Assembly (NCBI GenBank): GCA_964541595.1
Contig: CAZIRO010000136.1
Span: 1-7,698 of the forward strand
Source of the DNA: CAZIRO01 sp964541595
Lineage (GTDB): Bacteria > Acidobacteriota > HRBIN11
Direction of reading: 5' to 3'
DNA length: 7,698 bases
The notes under the pieces are model-generated. The model saw only the letters and a program-made list of their open reading frames with translations, ran no database searches and was not told the DNA's origin. Shown in pieces: positions 1 through 5,644 of this stretch; positions within the stretch are counted from its first letter, which is position 1; every line of letters begins with the position of its first letter. The translations under genes and the position numbers were made by a program.

Positions 1-2
1 AG

Positions 3-347
3 TGCTGGGAGGAGTGGCAACGTCTGCAGAAGATCAAGGAGGCGGTGGCCATGTATGCACTGTACGATCCACCGAAAGAATTCTGGGACGCGTATCGCCG
101 CAGTCTCTGGTACCGCCTGGAGCGGCGGGTGGCCTGGGTCCTCATTTCTGCAGGTGTCATGGTCCTGGGCACTTTCGGGCTGTATCAACTCGTTCTGCAC
201 GTCTTCAATGAACCGAACCTTCCGGGGTGGGTTCGATGGGGGATCCTCTGTCTGATCGGTGGTCTTGTGATCCTGTTCGTTTCGGTGGTGCGGGAGAAGT
301 GGTTCCTGGCCCGCACGGATCGGTACCGCAAGGAGGTGGTCCAATGA
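3..347 (+). CDS. Small two-helix membrane protein, 5' partial, function unknown
   Basis: I do not recognise a named family. The in-window part is 114 residues: a charged, Trp-rich amphipathic start, a segment with DPPKEFW near residues 22-28, two hydrophobic helices at about 43-67 and 76-96 separated by a short loop (NEPNLPGW), and a basic tail ending RKEVVQ. Two membrane spans with a cytoplasmic basic tail is the likely topology (inference). The frame is open to the window edge and 14 of its first 16 codons end in G or C, as expected for real coding sequence, so the gene probably begins upstream. An alternative is a start at ATG 51, which has a perfect AAGGAGG (36-42) eight bases before it. 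The stop TGA overlaps the start of the next gene as ATGA, so the two are probably translationally coupled and work together. Confidence 0.7.
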   Translation, partial: CWEEWQRLQKIKEAVAMYALYDPPKEFWDAYRRSLWYRLERRVAWVLISAGVMVLGTFGLYQLVLHVFNEPNLPGWVRWGILCLIGGLVILFVSVVREKWFLARTDRYRKEVVQ

Positions 348-658
348 TCGTGGTGACCACGGATTACATTCCCGATCGCAAGGTCGTACGCGTGCTTGGC
401 ATCGTGCGCGGAAATACGGTACGCGCCCGTCACCTGGGTAAGGATGTGGTGGCCGTCATCAAGAACATCACCGGTGGGGAGATCGAAGAGTACACGAAAC
501 TGCTTGCCGAAGCCCGGGAACAGGCAATCGATCGGATGATCGCACAGGCGCAGGCAATGGGTGCGAATGCGGTGATCAATGTCCGGTTTGCCACGAGTTA
601 TATCATGGCCAACGTGGCTGAAATCCTCGCTTACGGTACGGCAGTCGTCGTCGAGTGA
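344..658 (+). CDS. YbjQ/UPF0145 family protein
   Basis: This 104-residue protein matches the UPF0145 (YbjQ, formerly DUF74) family over its whole length. The family hallmarks are visible: an N-terminal MIVVTTDYIPDRKVVRVLG strand, the VRGNTVRARHLGKD motif at about 21-34, GGEIEEYTKLLAEAREQA at about 44-61, the GANAVINVRF core and a C-terminal EILAYGTAVVVE. Members are small soluble oligomeric alpha/beta proteins of unclear function, often auto-annotated as heavy-metal binding. No Cys and only one His is present, so metal binding is not supported here. The start is well fixed: ATG 344 lies in an ATGA overlap with the stop of the preceding membrane-protein gene and has AAGGAGG at 330-336, seven bases upstream. 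The coupling suggests the membrane protein is its partner (inference). Confidence 0.9.
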   Translation: MIVVTTDYIPDRKVVRVLGIVRGNTVRARHLGKDVVAVIKNITGGEIEEYTKLLAEAREQAIDRMIAQAQAMGANAVINVRFATSYIMANVAEILAYGTAVVVE

Positions 659-668
659 GGCAATAGGA

Positions 669-1583
669 ATGGCTCCGACAACCCGCACATCCGTCATGGT
701 ATTTACGGCGCTGGCGTTTGTTCTCTGCTGGGGACTGATCGGTGGGGTCTGGCTCCTGGAATGGACGGCATCTCCGTGGGCACGGCTGCTCGGTGTGGTC
801 TACATGTGGATTCCGGGACTTCTGGCCATCTGGATGATGCGAAAAGAGTGCCCGGAAACGTGGACCACCGTGCTGGGGCTCCCCATGCAGGTGAACCGGT
901 GGTGGCTGGTCGCCTGGGGGATTCCGCCGGTGCTTCTGCTGGGAACCGTTGTTGTCGGGATGGCCTGGCCCGGTGTGGTCTGGGACCCGCGGGCCGGTCT
1001 GCTGATCGAGCAAGTCCGCGCCGCTCTCCCGCCGGAAAGGTCTGCTGAAATCATGCAAACACTGCAGGCGCATCCACTGCGCATTCTTGCCATTTCCGTG
1101 CTGGGCGGACTGGTCGCCGGACCGACGATCAATGCGCTGGTTGCCCTGGGCGAGGAACTCGCCTGGCGCGGCGCGTTGTACCGATGGCTGCGTCCGCTGG
1201 GGTTCTGGCGGAGTGCAGGGCTGATCGGGGTCATCTGGGGTGTCTGGCACTGGCCGATGGTACTGCTTGGTTTGAACTATCCCGAACATCGGGAACTCGG
1301 GGTCGTCTGGATGATCGTATTTACGGTATTGCTGACCCCGGTCATCCAGTGGGTACGGGAAATGGGTCGATCCGTCTGGCCGGCCGCTATCTTCCACGGT
1401 ACCCTGAACGGACTCGGGGGGATTCCCTGGATGGTATTACGCGGTGCCGACGATCGGGTGATCGGGATCGCCGGTGTCACCGGATGGATCGTGCTGTGCG
1501 GGGTCAACATTGCCGTATGGGTGCACGTGCGGAAGAGACTTACGGATGTACGTGCACCATATGACTCACGAGCATCCCGATGA
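669..1583 (+). CDS. CPBP family intramembrane metalloprotease (Abi/CAAX protease-like)
   Basis: This 304-residue polytopic membrane protein has multiple hydrophobic helices and the three conserved motifs of the CPBP family (the type II CAAX endopeptidase/Rce1-like fold). Motif 1 is EELAWR at residues 162-167 (glutamates E162, E163), motif 2 is WGVWHWP with H194, and motif 3 is HGTLN with H243 and N247. These residues form the intramembrane catalytic site in the family, so the protein is likely active. Bacterial members act in peptide or bacteriocin processing, immunity and envelope stress; the substrate here is unknown. The start at ATG 669 is chosen because GAGG (657-660) lies eight bases before it and it sits 10 bases after the preceding stop; an in-frame ATG at 696 is the alternative. 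It follows the YbjQ-like gene closely, suggesting one transcript. Its last 44 bases overlap the convergent ZIP gene. Confidence 0.88.
   Translation: MAPTTRTSVMVFTALAFVLCWGLIGGVWLLEWTASPWARLLGVVYMWIPGLLAIWMMRKECPETWTTVLGLPMQVNRWWLVAWGIPPVLLLGTVVVGMAWPGVVWDPRAGLLIEQVRAALPPERSAEIMQTLQAHPLRILAISVLGGLVAGPTINALVALGEELAWRGALYRWLRPLGFWRSAGLIGVIWGVWHWPMVLLGLNYPEHRELGVVWMIVFTVLLTPVIQWVREMGRSVWPAAIFHGTLNGLGGIPWMVLRGADDRVIGIAGVTGWIVLCGVNIAVWVHVRKRLTDVRAPYDSRASR
1521..1557. repeat. 8-bp inverted repeat at the convergent gene junction
   Basis: GTGCACGT at 1521-1528 is perfectly inverted as ACGTGCAC at 1550-1557, with 21 bases between. It straddles the stop codon of the minus-strand ZIP gene (1540-1542) and lies inside the 3' end of the protease gene. 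Neither side is followed by a T-run, so it is not a normal intrinsic terminator. Each arm contains the palindrome GTGCAC, which makes chance occurrence easier. Confidence 0.4.
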
Positions 1584-2313
1584 AGAGACCGATCAGTACG
1601 GTCAGACTGTACCATCGCCGGGGCGCATGGTGCACGATGGGCAGGAACTCCACGGTGGCCACGTACAACAGTGTTCCTGCCGAAATGCCGAGTCCCGTCT
1701 GCACCCACGCCTGCAGGAATCCCATCAGGCTTGCCCCGAGTACGGTGAGACCGCCGAGAAGTGCGGCGCTGGCGAGTATCCAGCGGAACGCATGACCAGC
1801 GACCACCATGACGGCGGCCATCGTCAGACCGACGGGGAATTTGTGGATCAGAATGGCGATGAACACCATGTATCCCAATTGGGTCTCCTGGAGCAATGCG
1901 CTGCCGAGCAGCACCCCGTCCAGGAGTGAATGAAGCCCGAGTCCGAACAGCACGGCAAACGTCCAGTTGGACGCGCGAATGAGTTCACGCAGGTGCTGGT
2001 GATTGGAGAGCCAGAGTTCGTGTTCCTCCACGTGATGCGTATGGATCAGAGAGGGCTCGATCCAGCGTTGAATGATGAGCATCATGAAAAATCCGGCCAG
2101 CACGTAGAACATGATCGACCGTCCCTGACTGACGAGCAGAGCGGGAACGAGATCCAGCATGGCAACGGCCATGAGAAAACCGCCGCTAAAACCGAGTAGG
2201 GAATACCGAATGTGGTGGGAAACGGTCTGCACGCGGGCAAAGATCAGGGCACCGAACAGGTTGCCCAGCGCGGCTGTGCCTGCAAGCAGAATCACGAGTT
2301 TTGAATATCCCAT
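1540..2313 (-). CDS. ZIP family divalent metal transporter
   Basis: This 257-residue protein has about eight hydrophobic helices and the ZIP-family layout for uptake of zinc or related divalent metals into the cytoplasm. TM2 carries a DLVP motif (D54, P57) in place of the usual DLLPE-type site. A histidine-rich cytoplasmic loop between TM3 and TM4 has six His within residues 91-107. TM4 has the metal-site motif HSLLDG (H128, D132) and TM5 has HKFPVG (H157). The TM5 motif lacks the Glu of the common HExPEG, with Val161 in that place, so the binuclear metal site may be altered. The start at ATG 2313 has AAAAGG seven bases upstream. It lies 75 bp after rplQ in the same direction with no visible terminator or clear promoter between, so read-through from the ribosomal operon is plausible. 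Metal specificity cannot be told from sequence. Confidence 0.88.
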   Translation of the reverse strand: MGYSKLVILLAGTAALGNLFGALIFARVQTVSHHIRYSLLGFSGGFLMAVAMLDLVPALLVSQGRSIMFYVLAGFFMMLIIQRWIEPSLIHTHHVEEHELWLSNHQHLRELIRASNWTFAVLFGLGLHSLLDGVLLGSALLQETQLGYMVFIAILIHKFPVGLTMAAVMVVAGHAFRWILASAALLGGLTVLGASLMGFLQAWVQTGLGISAGTLLYVATVEFLPIVHHAPRRWYSLTVLIGLFIGMLVSHMVHVHP

Positions 2314-2388
2314 ACGTCTGCCTTTTGCATCCCCGCGCGTATCCCGTCAGCCTTGCGCACATCCACGGGCACCGTATGCGTGCGGGTG

Positions 2389-2829
2389 CTATACCTGTTT
2401 GGCTTTCCGTTCGAGGCGTTTCTGGCGTTCTTCCACACGCACGGTCTCCGAACCAACGAAACAGATGATGGCGAGTTCTGCACCGTCTCCGACCCGGAAC
2501 TGGCCGGTGCGCACCACCCGTGTAAAACCGCTCGGACGGTCGAGAAATCGGGGAACGATGTCCTGAACCAGTCGCTTCATGGCGGGCTTGTGATGCAATA
2601 CGGCCCAGACGCGACGAAACGCGGCAGTTTTCCCCGCGTCATCTTCGGAGAGCACCCCCTTTCGGGCGGTACTGATCAGGCGGTCCATGTATCGAGCGAG
2701 TTCTTTTGCTTTGGGGACGGTTGTTTGAATTTTTTCATGCAGGATCAGCGAAATCGCCAGATTGCGCATGATGGCACGATGATGCGCAGGACCACGACCG
2801 AAACGACGCACGACCCGTCGATGACGCAT
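2389..2829 (-). CDS. rplQ: 50S ribosomal protein L17 (bL17)
   Basis: This 146-residue bL17 is a component of the large subunit near the polypeptide exit tunnel. The N-terminus MRHRRVVRRFGRGPAHHRAI and the RNLAISLILHEKIQTT segment are family hallmarks, and DRPSGFTRVVRTGQFRVGDGAELAII near residues 100-125 is the conserved C-terminal core. A further 20 or so basic, helical residues (ETVRVEERQKRLERKAKQV) extend beyond the usual end of about 120 residues. The start at 2829 is preferred over an in-frame ATG at 2838. It gives the canonical MRHR start, and the Shine-Dalgarno AGGGGGA sits eight bases before it but directly abuts the upstream ATG. The gene follows rpoA by five bases, the standard rpoA-rplQ arrangement, so translation is probably coupled. 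Confidence 0.97.
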   Translation of the reverse strand: MRHRRVVRRFGRGPAHHRAIMRNLAISLILHEKIQTTVPKAKELARYMDRLISTARKGVLSEDDAGKTAAFRRVWAVLHHKPAMKRLVQDIVPRFLDRPSGFTRVVRTGQFRVGDGAELAIICFVGSETVRVEERQKRLERKAKQV

Positions 2830-2834
2830 GGGTA

Positions 2835-3815
2835 TCATCCCCCTACAGGAGTTTTTTCCTCGTGCTCCGCCGTTTTTAAGGACAACCCGTGTTCCTGCAA
2901 ACGCGCGATGATCTCTTCGACCGTCTTTTTGCCGATCTTATCGAGTTTCTGAAGATCTTCTGCCGACTTCTCGAGCAGTGCACCGACGGTGGAGATACCG
3001 TGGGTCTCAAGGATGTTCACAATCCGGGTGGACAGTCCGAGGTGTTTCAACGGCCGGGCTTGCAAATCTTCCGGAGCGGCTTCTTCCGTGGCTTCCGGAG
3101 CGACGGCGACTTCCGGTTCCGTCACGTGCAGGAACAGTTCCGCATGCATACGCAGGATCTCGGCGGCCTGCCGGACGGCTTCCACCGGCGTAACCGTACC
3201 GTTCGTCCACACTTCCAGGGTCAACTTTTCGTAATCCGTACGTTCGCCGACGCGGGTGGGTTCCACACGAAAGTTGACTTTCCGTACCGGATTGTGCAGG
3301 GACGCCACGGGGATGAACCCACGGGGTAACCGGGGCGACTGGTTCCGCTCTGCGGGCACGAACCCCCGTCCCTTCCGGGCGATCATTTCGAGTTCGATAT
3401 ATCCGTCCCCACCGATGGTGCAGATGTAGTGGTCCGGATCGAGGATTTCGACCTCGGCATCGTGTTCAATATCCCGTGCGTATACGGGTCCCTTCCGATC
3501 CACCCGGAGATACAGCCGTTTCTCCTTGTCCGTATGGAGTTTGAAAACGAGATGTCGTAGGTTCAGCAGGATCTCATAGACGTCCTCCACCACGCCGGGA
3601 ATGGAGGCAAACTCGTGCAGGTTTTCGTTCACCCGAACCGCAATCACCGCTGCCCCTTCAATGGACGACAGCAGAATGCGCCGAAACGCATTGCCGATCG
3701 TGGTGCCGTAGCCCCGCTCAAAGGGACCCGCATGAAAACGCCCGAAATAGCGACTGTATGTGTGCGATTCGACCTCAATACTTTCCGGTACGATGAAACT
3801 GGACCACTGGACCAT
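2835..3815 (-). CDS. rpoA: DNA-directed RNA polymerase subunit alpha
   Basis: This 326-residue protein is the full-length alpha subunit, which dimerises to start RNA polymerase assembly and contacts promoters and activators. The N-terminal domain shows FERGYGTTIGNAFRRILLSS at residues 32-51, including R45 at the position essential for assembly. The near-invariant NALRR reads NAFRR here. TNGTVTPVEAVRQAAEIL closes the N-terminal domain at about residues 205-220. A Glu/Ala/Pro-rich linker follows at roughly 232-250, then the C-terminal domain from about 251. There STRIVN carries R264 and N267, equivalent to E. coli R265 and N268 that bind UP-element DNA, and LDKIGKKTVEEI carries the helix-hairpin-helix G295 and K297. 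Start ATG 3815 has AGGA seven bases upstream. The gene is preceded by an unusually long structured spacer after rpsD and is followed immediately by rplQ. Confidence 0.98.
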   Translation of the reverse strand: MVQWSSFIVPESIEVESHTYSRYFGRFHAGPFERGYGTTIGNAFRRILLSSIEGAAVIAVRVNENLHEFASIPGVVEDVYEILLNLRHLVFKLHTDKEKRLYLRVDRKGPVYARDIEHDAEVEILDPDHYICTIGGDGYIELEMIARKGRGFVPAERNQSPRLPRGFIPVASLHNPVRKVNFRVEPTRVGERTDYEKLTLEVWTNGTVTPVEAVRQAAEILRMHAELFLHVTEPEVAVAPEATEEAAPEDLQARPLKHLGLSTRIVNILETHGISTVGALLEKSAEDLQKLDKIGKKTVEEIIARLQEHGLSLKTAEHEEKTPVGG

Positions 3816-3972
3816 GGGTCATTCCTGGTACCCGAAAGGTATGCATGCCTTTCGGGGCCGGGTATTTCTACCGCGCCCTTTTCCGGTGGCGATTCCCGGC
3901 AGGCGCGATTTCGCCACCGTACCGGTCTGTCGTTCCTGTAGAAACCGTCCGGTGTTGCGAAGCGGAACGTGT
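3816..3972 (-). promoter_or_regulatory. Structured rpsD-rpoA intercistronic leader (candidate regulatory RNA)
   Basis: This 157-nt spacer on the operon transcript is almost fully covered by inverted repeats. Reading toward rpoA: a 6-bp helix closing a large loop (3964-3969 with 3931-3936); a perfect 9-bp stem, CGGTGGCGA with TCGCCACCG (3911-3919 with 3884-3892); a GGGC/GCCC helix interrupted by an internal loop and capped by GGTA-GAAA-TACC, a GNRA-type tetraloop (3855-3878); and a perfect 9-bp stem, CCCGAAAGG with CCTTTCGGG (3848-3856 with 3831-3839), whose base is only a few bases from the rpoA Shine-Dalgarno. No T-run follows any of them. Regulation by S4, alpha-subunit dosage control or RNA processing are all possible. 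The function is inference. Confidence 0.55.
3831..3856 (-). repeat. Perfect 9-bp inverted repeat (hairpin) just before the rpoA ribosome binding site
   Basis: CCCGAAAGG and CCTTTCGGG flank an eight-base loop containing ATGCAT. On the transcript the hairpin ends 15 bases before the rpoA start codon, so it could affect ribosome access or define a processed 5' end for rpoA-rplQ mRNA. It lacks the U-tract of an intrinsic terminator on either strand. Confidence 0.7.
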
Positions 3973-4609
3973 TTATTTGGAATACAATTCGACGATCAGG
4001 TGTTCCTGTACGGTAAAGTCCAGGTCTTCACGGCGCGGCTCGGCCACCACCCGGATCGTGCCCTGTTCCGGATTCACCTGCAACCAGGGGGGAACGGGAC
4101 GATTGGACTGCGCGAATTCTATGGCACCGCGCACCAGAGGGTTTTCCCGGATCCGCTCGGTCAACCGGATTTCCTGGCCCATGTCCACCTCATAGGATGG
4201 GATGNNNNNNNNNNACCCGCCGGTTGTCCACCAGCACATGGCCATGCCGCACGAGTTGTCGTGCATGCGCCCGCGAGTATGCAAATCCCGCCCGATAGAT
4301 GACGTTGTCCAGACGCTTTTCCAGCAAACGCAGGAGGTTTTCGCCGGTGTGTCCGCGTAGTTTCAATGCCCGTTCAAAATAGTGACGAAACTGACGTTCG
4401 AGCACACCATAAATCCGTTTGACTTTCTGTTTTTCTCGCAACTGGATCCCGTAAGGCGTCAGGCGCGGACGGCGTGTGCGTCCGTGCATTCCCGGAGGAT
4501 AGTTCTTCCGTTCCAGCGGACAGTTGGTATAACACTTGATCCCCTTCAGAAACAGCTTCATGCCTTCACGTCGGCATAACCGGCAACGTGGACCCGTATA
4601 ACGTGCCAC
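3973..4609 (-). CDS. rpsD: 30S ribosomal protein S4 (uS4), zinc-binding type, interrupted by an assembly gap
   Basis: S4 nucleates assembly of the small-subunit body by binding 16S rRNA, and in several bacteria it represses its own operon. The N-terminal part (131 complete codons, 4609 to 4217) has a zinc cluster with C9, C12, C26 and C30, the YPPGMHGR turn, and GIQLREKQKVKRIYG. It then enters the S4 RNA-binding domain (RLDNVIYRAGFAYSRAHARQLVRHGHVLVDNRR). The C-terminal part (from 4204) continues with IPSYEVDMGQEI and ends LDFTVQEHLIVELYSK. The two parts are in different frames only because of the 10 Ns. Three missing bases would restore RRVNIPSY and give 209 residues, the normal length. The start is GTG 4609, with AAAAGGAG nine bases upstream. 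The last zinc-cluster spacing is C-X3-C rather than the usual C-X4-C. Confidence 0.96.
4205..4214. other. Assembly gap (10 N placeholder) inside rpsD
   Basis: Ten Ns separate GT (first two bases of a Val codon) from C (last base of the next codon) on the coding strand. The conserved RRVNIPSY motif of S4 predicts that exactly three bases are missing, so the gap length is a scaffolding placeholder and the apparent frameshift is an artefact. Confidence 0.95.
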
Positions 4610-4632
4610 GGTATGACACTCCTTTTGACAAG

Positions 4633-4652
4633 ATCCTGACAGCCTGTCGGAT
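4633..4652 (-). repeat. Hairpin upstream of the rpsD ribosome binding site
   Basis: On the transcript, ATCCGACA pairs with TGTC-A-GGAT around a three-base GGC loop: eight base pairs with a single bulged A on the 3' side. It lies 12 or so bases before the AAAAGGAG Shine-Dalgarno of rpsD, where folding could modulate S4 translation (inference). Confidence 0.5.
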
Positions 4653-4669
4653 ATGGAAAATGGTTTGCA

Positions 4670-4695
4670 GTGTATGCCCTTCGGGGGCTATACAC
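4670..4695 (-). repeat. Hairpin overlapping the rpsK stop codon
   Basis: On the transcript, GTGTAT-A-GCCC pairs with GGGCATACAC around a CCGAA loop: ten base pairs with a single bulged A on the 5' side. The rpsK stop codon TAG lies in the 5' arm. No U-tract follows, so it is not an intrinsic terminator. On the opposite DNA strand the loop reads C(TTCG)G. With the neighbouring hairpin it fills most of the 78-nt rpsK-rpsD spacer. Confidence 0.6.
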
Positions 4696-5071
4696 GTCGC
4701 CGTTTCGGCGGACGGCACCCGTTGTGCGGAATCGGTGTGACATCCCGGATCGATCGGATCTCCAGCCCCGCGGTTTGCAGCGCACGGATCGCCGATTCAC
4801 GCCCGCTGCCCGGTCCCTTCACACGGACATGTACGGCCTTGACCCCGTACCGCATGGCCTCCTGTGCCGCACGGAGCGCCGCCTGTTGCGCGGCAAACGG
4901 CGTACCCTTGCGCGAGCCTTTAAATCCGATCGTTCCGCCGGATGCCCAGGTGATCGTGTTGCCCTCCAGATCGGTCACCGTCACGATCGTGTTATTAAAT
5001 GTGGACCTGATGTGAACGATGGCTTCCGGCACATGCCATTTTTTCTTCTTTTTTCGACCACCGCGTGCCAC
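4688..5071 (-). CDS. rpsK: 30S ribosomal protein S11 (uS11)
   Basis: This 127-residue uS11, a platform protein of the small subunit that contacts 16S rRNA near the mRNA exit, is complete. The lysine-rich N-terminus (MARGGRKKKKKWHVPEA) leads into IRSTFNNTIVTVTDLEGN at about 22-39, then GFKGSRKGTPFAAQQAA at about 49-65, VKGPGSGRESAIRAL at about 83-97 and the universal C-terminus DVTPIPHNGCRPPKRRRV. The start is GTG 5071, preceded by GAGGAG with eight-base spacing; the Shine-Dalgarno falls in the 16-base gap after rpsM. The GTG start, shared with rpsD, is common in this operon. The rpsK stop is inside a hairpin that begins the unusually long spacer to rpsD. Confidence 0.98.
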   Translation of the reverse strand: MARGGRKKKKKWHVPEAIVHIRSTFNNTIVTVTDLEGNTITWASGGTIGFKGSRKGTPFAAQQAALRAAQEAMRYGVKAVHVRVKGPGSGRESAIRALQTAGLEIRSIRDVTPIPHNGCRPPKRRRV

Positions 5072-5087
5072 CTGGTGCGCTCCTCAT

Positions 5088-5471
5088 TTATTTACGGATT
5101 TTCTTTTTCCTGATCGCGATCTGCCGGCCGCGGGGACCTTTACGCGTGCGCGCATTCGTCCGTGTGCGCTGGCCGCGCACCGGCAGACCCTGCTGATGTC
5201 GAATCCCGCGGTAGCACCCGATCTCGATCAGTCTGCGAATGTTCATTTGAATTTCTTTCCGCAGTTCTCCTTCAACCTTATACTCCTGTTCGATGATCTG
5301 ACGAATGCGGTTGATCTCGTCCTCACCGAGGTCTTTTAATTTGCGGTAGATATCCACACCCGCTTTTTCACAGATCTTGAGTGCGCTGGAACGTCCGATA
5401 CCGTAGATATATGTCAGCGCCACAAACGTCGGTTTATTGGGGGGCAGATCCACCCCGGCAATACGTACCAT
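5088..5471 (-). CDS. rpsM: 30S ribosomal protein S13 (uS13)
   Basis: This 127-residue uS13 sits in the head of the small subunit and contacts the P-site tRNA and the large subunit through bridge B1. Visible hallmarks are MVRIAGVDLPPNKPTFVALTYIYGIG at the N-terminus, the helix-two-turn-helix region that follows, EYKVEGELRKEIQMNIRRLIEIGCYRGIRH at about 63-92, and GLPVRGQRTRTNARTRKGPRG at about 94-114, followed by a basic tail that reaches tRNA. Length is typical for the family. Start ATG 5471 is preceded by GGAGGCGG in the 13-base spacer after rpmJ. In E. coli S4 represses at the rpsM leader; here the rpmJ-rpsM gap is too short for such an element, so any S4 control must lie elsewhere. Confidence 0.98.
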   Translation of the reverse strand: MVRIAGVDLPPNKPTFVALTYIYGIGRSSALKICEKAGVDIYRKLKDLGEDEINRIRQIIEQEYKVEGELRKEIQMNIRRLIEIGCYRGIRHQQGLPVRGQRTRTNARTRKGPRGRQIAIRKKKIRK

Positions 5472-5484
5472 TCACCGCCTCCGT

Positions 5485-5598
5485 TCAACCCTGGCGTTGC
5501 TTGTGCTTGGGCCGCTCGCAGATCACCATCACGCGTCCTTTCCGTCGAATGATACGGCATTTGTTGCAGATCTTTTTCACGGATGCCCGTACTTTCAT
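5485..5598 (-). CDS. rpmJ: 50S ribosomal protein L36 (bL36), zinc-binding form
   Basis: This 37-residue protein begins MKVRASVKKICNKCRIIRRKG and ends VICERPKHKQRQG, a complete match to bL36 of the C+ type. C11, C14, C27 and H32 form the zinc ribbon that helps L36 organise 23S rRNA in the large subunit. ATG 5598 is preceded by AAGGGGG with seven-base spacing and the stop is TGA 5485-5487. It is the first gene after a good promoter (5645-5673), with a leader of roughly 40 nt, and its product is made with S13, S11 and S4. The gene is easily missed because of its length. Confidence 0.97.
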   Translation of the reverse strand: MKVRASVKKICNKCRIIRRKGRVMVICERPKHKQRQG

Positions 5599-5644
5599 GT
5601 AGACGCCCCCTTATGCAGAAACCATACGTGTTAAAGGATGGTAT

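Noticed and set aside
603..1397. 264-codon open frame on the minus strand, antisense to the CPBP protease gene
   Set aside because: Its translation is Pro/Gln/Arg/His-rich with no recognisable domain, and the plus strand carries all three CPBP motifs. It is a shadow of GC-biased codon usage.
1474..1929. 151-codon open frame on the plus strand opposite the ZIP gene
   Set aside because: Composition is unlike a protein (His/Gln/Glu-rich, no hydrophobic core) and the opposite strand encodes a clear ZIP transporter.
2314..2388. Terminator after rplQ
   Set aside because: Only a 5-bp GCACC/GGTGC stem with an 11-base loop is visible and there is no U-tract, so I did not call one.
3831..3856. Intrinsic terminator between rpsD and rpoA
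   Set aside because: The stem is perfect but no T-run follows on either strand, and rpoA/rplQ are normally in the same operon.
3973..4609. rpsD as a frameshifted pseudogene
   Set aside because: Both halves are fully conserved, and the frame change is explained by the arbitrary 10-N gap; a three-base closure restores the canonical motif.
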